From: Muribaculaceae bacterium
GTDB lineage: Bacteria > Bacteroidota > Bacteroidia > Bacteroidales > Muribaculaceae
Assembly (NCBI GenBank): GCA_017443765.1
Contig: JAFSYB010000067.1
Coordinates: 1 to 64,000 of the forward strand
DNA length: 64,000 bases
Direction: 5' to 3'
This document shows positions 45,204 through 55,078 of this stretch, one piece after another. The position numbers and the translations under genes were made by a program. Position 1 is the first letter of the stretch; every line of letters starts with the position of its first letter. The notes beneath the pieces were generated by a model, which searched no databases, had not been told where the DNA came from, and saw only the letters and a list, made by a program, of their open reading frames with translations.

Positions 45204-46574
45204 TTAATGCCTGCGGCCACCGCCGCCATGGCTGCCGCCGCCACCGGAGAATCCGCCCCGGCTGCCGCCGCCGCTGTAGCTGCCACTGCTGTGGCTGGAG
45301 CTGCTGCGCGAGCTGCCGCTGTAGCCCGAGCTGCTGCGCGAGCTGCCACTGTAGCCGGAGCTGCTGCGCGAGCTGCCGCTGTAGCCTGAGCTGCTGCGCG
45401 AGCTGCCACTGTAGCCTGAGCCGCTGTTGCTCGAGCGACTGCCCGAACTCGGCGTGTAGGTGCGGCCGCCGGAACTGCCGCCCGAACGATTGTAGACACC
45501 AGTCGTGGTGTTGGGGCGATTGTTGCGCATACTGCCGCCGCTGTTGCTGCCGCCGTTACGCGTGCCGGCACCGCTCATGTTGCCTGTGCGGGTCGAAGCC
45601 GAAGTGCGGCCGTTGCTCATGGCGCCGCCAGAGCTGCCGGTGGCGGGGCGCGTGCGGCCATTGCTCATCGCGCCGCTGCGTGTGCCGCCGTTGGCACCGC
45701 TGCGGGTCATGCCCGAAATGCCGCTGCGGCTCGTGGTGCGCGGGGCTGTGGCAGCCGCCTCGCTGCGGCTCACACGGCGTGCCGGGCCGCTGAGCAGGCT
45801 GCGACCGTCGCCCGGACGACGTCCCGACGGTTGGCGACCCCAGCTGCTGTGGTGGCCGCCATCCCGGTGGTGGCCATAGCCGCCCCAGCCATAGTAGTGG
45901 CGTGGACCGCCCCAACCGTAATAACCGCCATAGTAAGGCCGTCCCCACCCCCACGACCAGCCGCCGTACCAATAGGGGCCGCGCCAGCCGTACCAGGCAT
46001 AAGCCGGACGATACCAATAGTAGCCGGGATAGCCAGGACCGTACCATGGGCTATGCCAGCTGTACCACGGGTCATACCAGTAGCTGCCGTAGCCAAAACC
46101 CCAGTAGGCGTATGGCGAGTAACCCCATGTGGAGCCAATCACCAAGTTCACGGTGGGACTGTCGTCGTAGTACACCTCAATCAGGTCGGCGTCGCCGCTG
46201 CACACCACAATGTCGGGGTTGTAGAAACGCTCGATGCGCTGCGTGTTGGCAAACACGCCCTCTTCTTCCTCGATATTGGTGGTGTCCATCGGGTCATACT
46301 CGCTCAAGCCGCGCCGGTTGTACTCGTCAACATCGCGCTCGGCCTGGTAATTCTTCAGCACAGTCACGCGGTAGGCCGCCGGCTGGCGTGTGGCGTAGGC
46401 CGAGGTTGTCGGCAGCGTGGCCGTCTCCTGGCTCACAGTGGCACGGGCAGGCACCTGGCTTTTTGCCGGGGAGGAACCATCATAATAGATGTCATCATAG
46501 TCCTGCGCCTGCACGACCATGGTGCTTGCACTCAGTGCAATTACACCCATGAGTGATAGTAACTTGGTTTTCAT
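45204..46574 (-). CDS. Exported Tyr/Trp/Gly-rich and Ser/Gly-repeat low-complexity protein
   Basis: A 456-residue protein with signal peptide (MKTKLLSLMGVIALSASTMV, cleavage near VQAQ). An acidic region (about 25-140) is followed by about 100 residues extremely rich in Tyr, Trp, Gly and Pro (for example YWYDPWYSWHSPWYGPGYPG), then an Arg/Thr/Ser/Gly region, and near the C-terminus ten-residue repeats of GYSGSSRSSS type (four to five copies), ending GGGSRGG...GGGGRRH. I recognise no enzymatic domain. The composition resembles disordered, adhesive or phase-separating proteins. It could be a surface structural protein; function unknown. Confidence 0.82.
   Translation of the reverse strand: MKTKLLSLMGVIALSASTMVVQAQDYDDIYYDGSSPAKSQVPARATVSQETATLPTTSAYATRQPAAYRVTVLKNYQAERDVDEYNRRGLSEYDPMDTTNIEEEEGVFANTQRIERFYNPDIVVCSGDADLIEVYYDDSPTVNLVIGSTWGYSPYAYWGFGYGSYWYDPWYSWHSPWYGPGYPGYYWYRPAYAWYGWRGPYWYGGWSWGWGRPYYGGYYGWGGPRHYYGWGGYGHHRDGGHHSSWGRQPSGRRPGDGRSLLSGPARRVSRSEAAATAPRTTSRSGISGMTRSGANGGTRSGAMSNGRTRPATGSSGGAMSNGRTSASTRTGNMSGAGTRNGGSNSGGSMRNNRPNTTTGVYNRSGGSSGGRTYTPSSGSRSSNSGSGYSGSSRSSSGYSGSSRSSSGYSGSSRSSSGYSGSSRSSSSHSSGSYSGGGSRGGFSGGGGSHGGGGRRH
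45290..45420 (-). repeat. 30-bp in-frame repeats encoding GYSGSSRSSS
   Basis: Four to five near-identical 30-bp units (core GAGCTGCTGCGCGAGCTGCC on the plus strand). Copy-number change would keep the frame. Confidence 0.85.
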
Positions 46575-46874
46575 CTCTTTTTGAAATATAAATGGTTTTC
46601 AGTTGTCAATTAGACCCCATCCTTGGGGCTTCGTTTAAAATTCAGGCGGCTAATTTAAGTCTAATTTTTTGTTTCGCCCACTGCCCAACCTATAAAAAAA
46701 GCAAAAAACGCTATCTTTTCCGATTTTTTTTCAGGCTCTTGCCAGTGCACGCAATCCTTTTCCCGCTCGAGCATATACAGCTCCCCCTGGAACCGGGCCG
46801 CCGGGCCACAATTCCAGGGGGAGCGCAAGCGTGAGGCAATCAATCAAGATTGTCAACAAGTGCCGGGCATTGCG
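46575..46874. other. 300-bp spacer with terminator-like hairpin
   Basis: AT-rich, no gene. It holds the hairpin at 46780-46824 and a small CCCC-ATCCTT-GGGG dyad near 46615. I found no exact -7 box for the minus-strand gene that starts at 46574. Confidence 0.6.
46780..46824 (-). terminator. Perfect 13-bp stem-loop behind the 2723-aa gene
   Basis: GCTCCCCCTGGAA (46780-46792) pairs with TTCCAGGGGGAGC (46812-46824). On the minus strand it starts 50 bp after the stop at 46875. No long T-run follows, so it may be a processing or protective hairpin. Confidence 0.6.
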
Positions 46875-49800
46875 TTATTCTTTGATGAATACACTGCTCC
46901 ACTGCCGGTTCTCGGCATTGATTGTAATCACATACATGCCATTAGCCAGCTGTGACACATCAATGCCGCCGCTCACGTCGGCATTGGTGATTTTCATCAT
47001 CTGCCGGCCCGATACGCCGTGAATCACAAGCCAGTCAACGCAAGTTGCACCGGCAAGGTAGAGCCGGTCGGTCACCGGCACGGGGTAAACCTTGAAGTTG
47101 CCATGGCCTTGCACATCTTGCACGCCGGTCTGGATTGCTGTCATCACAATCGGCTCGTTGACGACAGGATGATTGTTTTCGGCAAACGTCATGTTGTCGT
47201 TAGGACTCAAATTCATGCCGCCCAGGGTGGGGTCGTAGAGCTTGAACGTGAGTTCCTCGCCGTCATTGTCGCCGTGCACCGTGAGGTAGAAAACACCATT
47301 GGTCACCGGGGCGGCTCCACGGCACTCATCACCCACAAACGCTCCAATCCAGCTGCCCTCGCTCAGGGTCAATTTGGAGATTACCGCATTCACTGCCATG
47401 TTGTTGGCATACTTGTACGGGTCGTAAGTCCACGGAGCGGCGGTTTTGCCCTGCTCGGAATGAGCTTTCACATAACTGCGCGAGGCCATGTGCTGGGTGG
47501 GGAAGCTGAACGACTTGGTGCTCTTGCTGTAGTACATGTAACCCAAGCCGGGTTTCATGGTGGTCAGGTCGCCAAGCCATTGTTCACCATCGAACAACAC
47601 AAATGCGTCTTGCCCCTTGAGCACATCGCCTGCCTCTGCCGGCACGCGTGCCAGCGCTTCGGTCACACCAAGCTCGTCGGTGGGCAGATAGCCCATCCAG
47701 TTCCACCCGGGCTTCAGCGTCAGCGTGTGGTTGGTGATGGGCTCGCCCGTGAGGGCATACGTGCCGTCGGTGATCATCTGCAGTTTATATGCCTGTTCGG
47801 GGCTCAGCTCGGTGAGGGCACCTTTCCACAAGCCGGTGTGCGTGGCCTCTGCATTTTGCCCACGCAACGTGCGGGCGTTGTAGAGCGTGCCCAGCGCATC
47901 GTTCAAGTCGGCCATCGACTCGTCCTCAACGCCAAACGACACCCAGTTCCAGCCTGCCTTCAGGGCATAATCAATCGTTACACGCTCAATGGCGTCGAAG
48001 TGCGCGGCAATTACCACATTCTCGGTCACCGAAAGCTCCAGATTCGGCTCATTGCCGGCGTTCTTGCCATTCACCGTCCAACCGGCAAACTCATGGTATT
48101 TCGCTGGTGTGGCCGTAAGCCGCAGCACATCGCCATAAGCATATTTGCCATTGCCGTTGCCCTCAACGTGGCCACCCTCGTTGGGCTCGACATTCACAGC
48201 AACATCGAACACCATTTGCTGGAAGCGGGCTTCAATGATGGTCAACACCGCATCAAGCGTGAACTTCCACGAGGGCTCATTCGACACAAGTTTGTCGTCA
48301 ACATACCAACCGGCAAAGCTGTAACCGCTGGCCGGTGTGGCTGTGAGCTTCAGTTCGCTGCCTGCAGGCAGCTCTCCGGCCAACGACGACACCTCGCCAC
48401 CCTCGGCAGGATTGGCATACACTTTGTAGGCAACAGTGCCCTCGACGCGCTGCGACCATCCCACCATCTTGCCATTGGTGCCGGGATAGCCCTCGGCATC
48501 GGTGATGCCAATGGTGTGAACCGTGAGCACATAATAGCCGTTCTGGGTGGTCAGTGCGCTCAAGTCGAGTGCAAACGTCTGCTCGTCGATGGGTGTGATG
48601 GCAATCTGGTTGGCATCAAGTTTCTCACCCTCGCGCAGCAAGGTGATATCGGCGGATGTGAACGTCGTCGCGTCTATAGCCTTGTTGAAGCGCACGGTTG
48701 CGGTGGTCACTGCTTGCAAGTTCATCGCGGTGGTCTTCATGCCATCGATGGCCTCCACGGCAAGGATGGGTTGTGCAATGGGCGAAACCGTGATGATGTA
48801 GGTCTCATTGCTACCCGTGGCGAGCTGGTCCACGATGTGGATGCGGTTCTCGTACAACGGGTCTTTGCCGTCGCGCAAGGTGCGGTCGGTGAGCCAAACG
48901 TTGCCAAGCGGCACTTCGGCTCCGTCGCTTTGACGCTTGACGTCGACAATGTTCACCATTCCCAACGTCGGGTCAATGGCCTGGGCATAGTTCCATCCGG
49001 CGGCTGCGCCACTCAGCGTGAGCATGAGCTGGGTCTCGCCCTGGCGGGTGGCTTGCAGCGTTGCACCTGCGGCTACCGAAGCCGTTTCGCCATCGAGGAA
49101 GAACAGATGGTCGGGAGTGTCGTCAGCATCAATGTCTTCGTTGACGAGGAACGCCACTTGATTCGACGTGTCAACACATTCATGAATCAGCTCGTGGACT
49201 CGGGCATCTTTCACCAGGCTCAAGTTGGGATTGTTGAAACCGGTGACATGGTTCACTTGCACATCGTAGCTGGTGAAGTGTCCCAGCAGCGAGCTGAGCA
49301 ACCACCATTGTGCCAGGGCATGGTCGCCGGCCGCAATGGTGCCAAAGTCGTTCACATAATTCTCCTCCATCATCATGCTTGCGTCTTTGCCGTTGAGCAA
49401 GGCCATGTCGATGAGCAAGCCCTTATCGTTCTCGGTGATTTGCGGCTGGGCGGTGGTGATTTTCACGTTGTTGGCATCACCGGCGCCGCGATTGTTGATC
49501 AGCAGGGCAAACTCAGTGGGAATCGAAGGCTCGACCACATCGGCGGTCAGCGGGTCGTCGCCCAGCACATCGCGCTGCATGAAATAGTCGAGATACAGTT
49601 GCGGCGCGGGACGCACGGTGAGTTTCTTGGGAGTCAACTCACGCGACACGGTCAACCCCGTGTACGGGTCCACAAAGGTCACCGTACCGCCAAAGGTGTA
49701 GTCCAGGTCGTGTTCGAGTGCGGCCTTGTCGGTGGGGATATACTCCACGGTTGCCACACCGGTCGTACCGCTGGTGAGGTTCCAGTCCGAGCCAAGTTGC

Positions 49801-52800
49801 AAGTCACCGGTGAAGCCGTTGAGCGATTTGGTGTGGATTTCCATCTTGTCGGCACCGGCCATGTTGCCCTCCGGGTCGGTGACTGTCAAGTGCAGCTGGA
49901 AGTCCTCAATGGCGTTGCTCTCGTGGTTGTTCTTCACCGTGAGCGTGCCCAGGAATCCCTGACGGGTCAGCGTCATCGTCTGCTTGAACTCCAGCGAAAT
50001 CGTTGAGCACACGCTGTTGCTGCTCTCTTCAGTCAATGCTTTTGTAACTTTTTCATAAGACGCGAGATACAGCGAACTGATGTCATCATAACCTCGGCGA
50101 ATCACCTCATCTTGAATTGCGGCGGCATTCTCAATCTCAGTGGCCAATGCTTCAAGGTCAATGTGGTTCTCGGCATCACTTTCGCCCTTGTAGTACAGGA
50201 TGGTGTTGTTCCAGCGTTCCACCAATTGCCGGGCTTGCTCGATATTGATGTTGTCAGGGCGTTTTTCAAGCAGACTGGCCACCTTATCCTGAGGAATCGT
50301 CATTTCATCGTCAAAACTGCTTGAGAATTCGGTCATAAATTGGTCAAATTGGTCAGGTGAGCAGTTTAACCAACAATCGTTACCAAACCAGGTATTCTGT
50401 ACATTCTGCAATGAAAGGATTGCTTGATAACACAATTCGACATCTTTTTGGAACTCGGCAATGCTTGAATTGTCGGAGTAATTACTGCTTGCCTTGTGCA
50501 TGGGGGAATTCTGTTCGGCATTACATGGCCTGAGCAAATCTATCAAACATCCGATGAGAGCACCTATTGGAGTTCCTTCCATAAAACTTAATCCAATAGA
50601 CCAGGCGCAACTCATCACATTTGTTATTACAGTCCTTTCATCGTATGGCCTATTAACTACATCTCTTATATTTTCTATACATGAGGCAAGAGCATAAGCA
50701 ACCTTTATAGATTGTCTAATTTGTCCAATTCCTGTTATACTTAATCCGACATTTATTCCGCAGAATACCAGTCTCTTCAAATACTCATTCGTACATGGAT
50801 TGCAACTTATATCGCCATCACCACCCTTTAACATCCAATCCGAGAATTTAGCTAACCAACTTGGAACACTTATGGGGGGGATATTTGGTCCACCAATCGG
50901 ATCCCGAGGTTGCCATTCTCGCAAATCCTTGCCTCCGGTTGGGCAGGTTTTTACTCTTACGGGTGTTTCTATTCTTACGTATTTTCGGGTGATTTTGTCG
51001 CATTTATAGCTGTAACGGATGTCTGTTGCCCAATAGCATTTAGAGTCTGTTGCAGCCCGCTTGGCTCCATTCATTTCGGTCTCGGTGCATGTCATGACCA
51101 CCTTAATAATCTTGGACTGGTTTGCGGCAAGATTGAACTTGCCGGTTTCCATCGCTGTAAATGTGAACAATGGGTGTTCATAAAGCGTCAGTTCCACGTC
51201 TTCGGCGGTTATCAGGCCGTGATTGGTAATCAGGATGTCAAACATCAACGATTCACCCGCAGCCAGGCTTTCGCCGTCGATACTCGATGGCATTTCCACT
51301 GTCACAACTGGTATGGGTACATTGGTTTCAAAGTTAAAAGTCGTCTTAATGTCATAGACATCTTCCACTTCGGTCTCAACAATCTCGTAGGTGATTTCAA
51401 CACCGCTCAAACTGATTAGGATGGTTTCGGTCTTTTCGCGACCTGGGTCAATGAGAACAATTCGGTTAGCACTGTCGTGCGACGGCTCGGTCACCACCAC
51501 ATTGTAATATCCCTCGTTAAGCTCGACGGTGAAGTGGCCGTCGGTGTCGGTCACGCCTTGTGCGATAATCGCGCTGGTGACGGGATGCTGAATGGTCACG
51601 GTTGCACCGGCCACATGGGGCGCTTCATCGGTGTAGTAGGTGTACTCATCGGTGACGTCCACAATGAGCGTGCCCACGGCTTCACTCACCAATTCAAACT
51701 CAAACGGCAACGACAGGCCGGTTCCGCCGGCGCAGTTGATGCCCAGAGTTCCTTTCATGATTTGGCTCAGCTGCATACCCTCGGGGGCGCCGAACCGCAG
51801 CACCACGGTGGCGCTCTCGTCAAAGTCGAGCGAGGGCAGCGTGGCGGGGGTCAGCGAGGTGATGTAGGGTGGCAGCGACAATTCAATCGCTCCGCTGGCA
51901 CCACGGCCCACGTTGTGGAGCGTGAACTCAATGTCGTGGGTGCCACCTTGGGTCACGGTGGTCTTGATTTGCGTCAAACTGGGCTCGAGCTTGGCCGTGG
52001 GCATTGCGGCATAGCAGTACAATCGGTAGTCGGCTGCCGCTCCCTGCTCGTCGGTTATCTGCAATACAATCTCCTGCCAACCATTATACAGGTTGGTGGC
52101 TTTGTTGTCGGTGGGCGAGGTGGCATTCAGCGTGAATGATATTGCTGAATGTTCCCCTCCGGTCAGGTTGGAAATCGTCGAGAATTGTGCCTCGATGTTT
52201 TCGGCTCCCTGCTTCACAGCCGCTGTCACCCCGCTCTGCGGCAAGTTGCCGTTGTTCTGCACCGTGATGGTGCCGGTGATTGGCTCGCCCACGGTCATTT
52301 GCACCGTTTGGTAGCGGTCGGCAAGCGCAAGCTCGTAGACATCAAACTCTGTCTGGGCTTCCTTGGTGTTCTCGCCGGGGTAGCACGCTCCCGCCACGAA
52401 ATGGCCCATCTGGTTGGGCTCGGGTGTCCAGGTGGCCGTCAGGTTGCCGGTGGCATCGGTGACTGCTGTGATGGTCTGGCGCAGGCCGTTGTTGATGACA
52501 TAAATCTCAATCTCTTGGTTGCCAATCAGCTTGCCGGTGGCCCGGCCGGTGAAGGTCACGGTTGCGCCGGGGGCATACGCCTGCTGGTCGGCGGTTACCG
52601 ACACGGCAAACTGCGGCAGTACCTCGATGTGGGCCACAGCCTCGTTGTTTGTGTAGTTAAGCTCGCTGAAGGCGCGGGCGGGATTGGCAACAACCTTGAT
52701 GGTGTGGTCGCCCGGCACCGGGGGCAATGCTATTGTGCGCGTGAGCGACACCTCGCTGCCCACAGCCAGTTCATCGGCCAAACGGATTTCGGCGCTGGCT

Positions 52801-55046
52801 TGAGCCGCTTGGTCCACATAGATGGCGAGCAGCGTCTGCGACGGCAGGGGGGAGGCACCCTCGTTGGCCAGGGTGAGGTTCAGCGTCACCTCGTCGCCAA
52901 CGTAGATTTCGCTCTCTGCAATCGTAAGCGACCGCACGGCAGCGTCGGGCAACGTTTGGTCGCTGACCAGGAACCAAGTCGTGCCCACGGCAAATCCGTC
53001 GGCATTGGCGGCCAGTTCCACCACGCGGCTGTCGCCGGCCACCGTGTTGCTGCGGACGGCAATGGTGACTTCGGCGCTTGCTTGCCCGGCCGGAATGGTC
53101 ACGGTGTGGGCATAGTCGAGTGCTTCATCGGCATTGCTGCTCAGCGTCACGGTCAGTGCGTTGGCAGTGCCGGTGTTGCGGGTCACGGTAACCACAGTTG
53201 TCCCGCCTTCGAGCACGGTGGACAGTGTTGAAGCCAACGTCAGCGATGGGCCGTCGTTGTCGATGATGGTGACGGGCACCGTCACCGCGCCATGCTCATT
53301 GCCCGTGGCCTGGCAACTGCATGATGAAATGTACACGGCAGCGGTGATGTTGACAGTGCGGTCGCCATCCACCTGGGCATTGTCAACAACTCCCAGGGTG
53401 AACTCGGCCGTGTCCACACCCTTTTCAAGCGTCATGCTCTTTGTGGGATAGTAGATGTCGCCCTCGCTGTCGTCGCTCAGTTTGATGGTGATTTTGCTGT
53501 TGGCGTCACCCATGCGATGCAGGCGTGCGTTGATGGCCATTAATCCGGCTCCCTCGCTCACCGTGGTTGGCGTGAGGGTGAGCTCAATCTCGGGAATGTC
53601 GTTGTCGGCAACACCCACGTAGGCCTCGCTGTTCACATATCCCGTGGCACTCACCAGGAATGTGGCCGTGAGGTTCAGGTGCGGCACATCATCGTCAATC
53701 GAGGTCACATCGATGTAGATAGCCTTTTGCCCGGCAGGGAGTGTCACCTGGCTGGGGAAACGGAACAGTGATGCGTTGTCACAGTTCAGGTTCAGCGTCA
53801 CGTCGTGCTGCGGGGCTTGGTCAAGATGCACGTGGAGCACAAACGATTCACCCTCGTCGATGTCGCGCTTCGACGATTCGATATACAACGCGGGGAACAC
53901 ATCGTCAACTATCTCTAAGGTGTCGCTGGCCGGGGCGTAACCACCGCCCTTGGCCTCGACAACAACGCTGTTGTTGGGGTCATGGGTGTTATTGGCGGAT
54001 AGCGTGAGATAGAAATACTCACTCGATTTTCCGGCCTGGATGGTCACCTCATCAGCCATCGACACACGTTCATCGGTTGTATGGGTCAGGGCGAACACCT
54101 GCTTCTGGCTCCAATCGCCGCTGCGGGTCAGCAGACCCTTGACCACGTTGCCGCTCACCTCGGGTGCAATGTCGGGGCTGAGCTGCAGGCTCAGTTTTTT
54201 GCTCACAGTGATTTCACCGCTTTGGGCCGTGTTGTTTCCCTGTTTGCTGGGTGGCTCTTGGGTGTCAGTGTTGGGAATCACTTGAACCCGCACGGTTGCG
54301 TTGCCATCAAGTCCCAGAATGTGGGGGAGCTGTACGTTGGCTGTGCGGTTCACTTGCTGGCCTGCCGCCAGACTGCTGTCGTAGGTGATGCGGGTCAAAT
54401 GCTTGGTCGCGCCATTGGCTGCCACAAGCGTCAGGCTCTCGCTCCAGCCGCCGCCGGTGTCAAGGTTGCCAATGTTGCTCACAGTCCACGAGATGCCCAC
54501 TTGCTCATCGGGGGCAAGGGTGGTTTTGTCGAGGTTCACTGCCGTTACCGTTAAGTCGGCGCAGTGGGTGACGATGACAATGCTGCCGGCCTCGCCGCTG
54601 CTGCTGATTTCATTTCCATGAACATCGCTGAGCACCAGGTCGGTGAGCTGCATCGGGTAGGCGGTGTTGTCGTCCAGGTCACCCACACTGCCTTCGATGG
54701 TGAGCAGTGTGCCGGTGCGACCCGCGATGGCGGCGTTGCTGGGTGAATAAATCATGACCATGTAGGTGTTCGGGCTCATCTTGCGCATGGTCACCTCGTG
54801 GCCGTCAGCACGCTGGGTGCGCGTGATGCTGCTTGGGTTAAGCGTCACGCCGTTGGGAACAGTGAGCGTGAACTGCGCCGCGACCACTTGTTCCGAATTC
54901 TCCAACTGTACCGGGAGTTGGAACGCGGAGGATGCTGGCGTGCTCACGTCGGGAATGACCAGCCGGTTGCTCGCCTGCTGCGCTGTCGTGGCCAGCACGG
55001 CGAGGAAAAACGCCGCCAGCGTCAGAAATAATTGTTTTCGTATCAT
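46875..55046 (-). CDS. Giant secreted multidomain protein (2723 aa) with type IX sorting domain
   Basis: After a signal peptide (MIRKQLFLTLAAFFLAVLAT) come, in approximate order: a cohesin-like sandwich (25-150), a CARDB domain (155-285), about four Calx-beta repeats (300-700; each closes with an acidic VVDND/IDND-type turn), a second CARDB-like domain, Ig-like and carboxypeptidase-regulatory-like domains (DVTDEYTYYTDEAPHVAGAT), a Cys-rich helical segment (about 1400-1580), more CARDB/Ig-like domains, InlB-type GYSFAGWYVDD repeats, a GWNWVSF region, and a type A C-terminal sorting domain (YPVPVTDRLYLAG ... GMYVITINAENRQW). It is probably a surface-attached adhesin or matrix protein. The gene starts 32 bp after the 1460-aa gene, so the two are likely one operon. 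Confidence 0.88.
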   Translation of the reverse strand: MIRKQLFLTLAAFFLAVLATTAQQASNRLVIPDVSTPASSAFQLPVQLENSEQVVAAQFTLTVPNGVTLNPSSITRTQRADGHEVTMRKMSPNTYMVMIYSPSNAAIAGRTGTLLTIEGSVGDLDDNTAYPMQLTDLVLSDVHGNEISSSGEAGSIVIVTHCADLTVTAVNLDKTTLAPDEQVGISWTVSNIGNLDTGGGWSESLTLVAANGATKHLTRITYDSSLAAGQQVNRTANVQLPHILGLDGNATVRVQVIPNTDTQEPPSKQGNNTAQSGEITVSKKLSLQLSPDIAPEVSGNVVKGLLTRSGDWSQKQVFALTHTTDERVSMADEVTIQAGKSSEYFYLTLSANNTHDPNNSVVVEAKGGGYAPASDTLEIVDDVFPALYIESSKRDIDEGESFVLHVHLDQAPQHDVTLNLNCDNASLFRFPSQVTLPAGQKAIYIDVTSIDDDVPHLNLTATFLVSATGYVNSEAYVGVADNDIPEIELTLTPTTVSEGAGLMAINARLHRMGDANSKITIKLSDDSEGDIYYPTKSMTLEKGVDTAEFTLGVVDNAQVDGDRTVNITAAVYISSCSCQATGNEHGAVTVPVTIIDNDGPSLTLASTLSTVLEGGTTVVTVTRNTGTANALTVTLSSNADEALDYAHTVTIPAGQASAEVTIAVRSNTVAGDSRVVELAANADGFAVGTTWFLVSDQTLPDAAVRSLTIAESEIYVGDEVTLNLTLANEGASPLPSQTLLAIYVDQAAQASAEIRLADELAVGSEVSLTRTIALPPVPGDHTIKVVANPARAFSELNYTNNEAVAHIEVLPQFAVSVTADQQAYAPGATVTFTGRATGKLIGNQEIEIYVINNGLRQTITAVTDATGNLTATWTPEPNQMGHFVAGACYPGENTKEAQTEFDVYELALADRYQTVQMTVGEPITGTITVQNNGNLPQSGVTAAVKQGAENIEAQFSTISNLTGGEHSAISFTLNATSPTDNKATNLYNGWQEIVLQITDEQGAAADYRLYCYAAMPTAKLEPSLTQIKTTVTQGGTHDIEFTLHNVGRGASGAIELSLPPYITSLTPATLPSLDFDESATVVLRFGAPEGMQLSQIMKGTLGINCAGGTGLSLPFEFELVSEAVGTLIVDVTDEYTYYTDEAPHVAGATVTIQHPVTSAIIAQGVTDTDGHFTVELNEGYYNVVVTEPSHDSANRIVLIDPGREKTETILISLSGVEITYEIVETEVEDVYDIKTTFNFETNVPIPVVTVEMPSSIDGESLAAGESLMFDILITNHGLITAEDVELTLYEHPLFTFTAMETGKFNLAANQSKIIKVVMTCTETEMNGAKRAATDSKCYWATDIRYSYKCDKITRKYVRIETPVRVKTCPTGGKDLREWQPRDPIGGPNIPPISVPSWLAKFSDWMLKGGDGDISCNPCTNEYLKRLVFCGINVGLSITGIGQIRQSIKVAYALASCIENIRDVVNRPYDERTVITNVMSCAWSIGLSFMEGTPIGALIGCLIDLLRPCNAEQNSPMHKASSNYSDNSSIAEFQKDVELCYQAILSLQNVQNTWFGNDCWLNCSPDQFDQFMTEFSSSFDDEMTIPQDKVASLLEKRPDNINIEQARQLVERWNNTILYYKGESDAENHIDLEALATEIENAAAIQDEVIRRGYDDISSLYLASYEKVTKALTEESSNSVCSTISLEFKQTMTLTRQGFLGTLTVKNNHESNAIEDFQLHLTVTDPEGNMAGADKMEIHTKSLNGFTGDLQLGSDWNLTSGTTGVATVEYIPTDKAALEHDLDYTFGGTVTFVDPYTGLTVSRELTPKKLTVRPAPQLYLDYFMQRDVLGDDPLTADVVEPSIPTEFALLINNRGAGDANNVKITTAQPQITENDKGLLIDMALLNGKDASMMMEENYVNDFGTIAAGDHALAQWWLLSSLLGHFTSYDVQVNHVTGFNNPNLSLVKDARVHELIHECVDTSNQVAFLVNEDIDADDTPDHLFFLDGETASVAAGATLQATRQGETQLMLTLSGAAAGWNYAQAIDPTLGMVNIVDVKRQSDGAEVPLGNVWLTDRTLRDGKDPLYENRIHIVDQLATGSNETYIITVSPIAQPILAVEAIDGMKTTAMNLQAVTTATVRFNKAIDATTFTSADITLLREGEKLDANQIAITPIDEQTFALDLSALTTQNGYYVLTVHTIGITDAEGYPGTNGKMVGWSQRVEGTVAYKVYANPAEGGEVSSLAGELPAGSELKLTATPASGYSFAGWYVDDKLVSNEPSWKFTLDAVLTIIEARFQQMVFDVAVNVEPNEGGHVEGNGNGKYAYGDVLRLTATPAKYHEFAGWTVNGKNAGNEPNLELSVTENVVIAAHFDAIERVTIDYALKAGWNWVSFGVEDESMADLNDALGTLYNARTLRGQNAEATHTGLWKGALTELSPEQAYKLQMITDGTYALTGEPITNHTLTLKPGWNWMGYLPTDELGVTEALARVPAEAGDVLKGQDAFVLFDGEQWLGDLTTMKPGLGYMYYSKSTKSFSFPTQHMASRSYVKAHSEQGKTAAPWTYDPYKYANNMAVNAVISKLTLSEGSWIGAFVGDECRGAAPVTNGVFYLTVHGDNDGEELTFKLYDPTLGGMNLSPNDNMTFAENNHPVVNEPIVMTAIQTGVQDVQGHGNFKVYPVPVTDRLYLAGATCVDWLVIHGVSGRQMMKITNADVSGGIDVSQLANGMYVITINAENRQWSSVFIKE
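50300..51060 (-). other. AT-rich segment inside the giant gene
   Basis: Base composition falls to roughly 35-45 % GC here, against close to 60 % on both sides. It encodes the Cys-containing helical stretch (around ISCNPCTNEYLKRLVFCGIN to SSNSVCSTIS). The reading frame is uninterrupted. This suggests a module of different origin recombined into the gene. Confidence 0.65.
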
Positions 55047-55078
55047 AGCTGTAGAATGTTTTTATTGTATGTCTTGGA

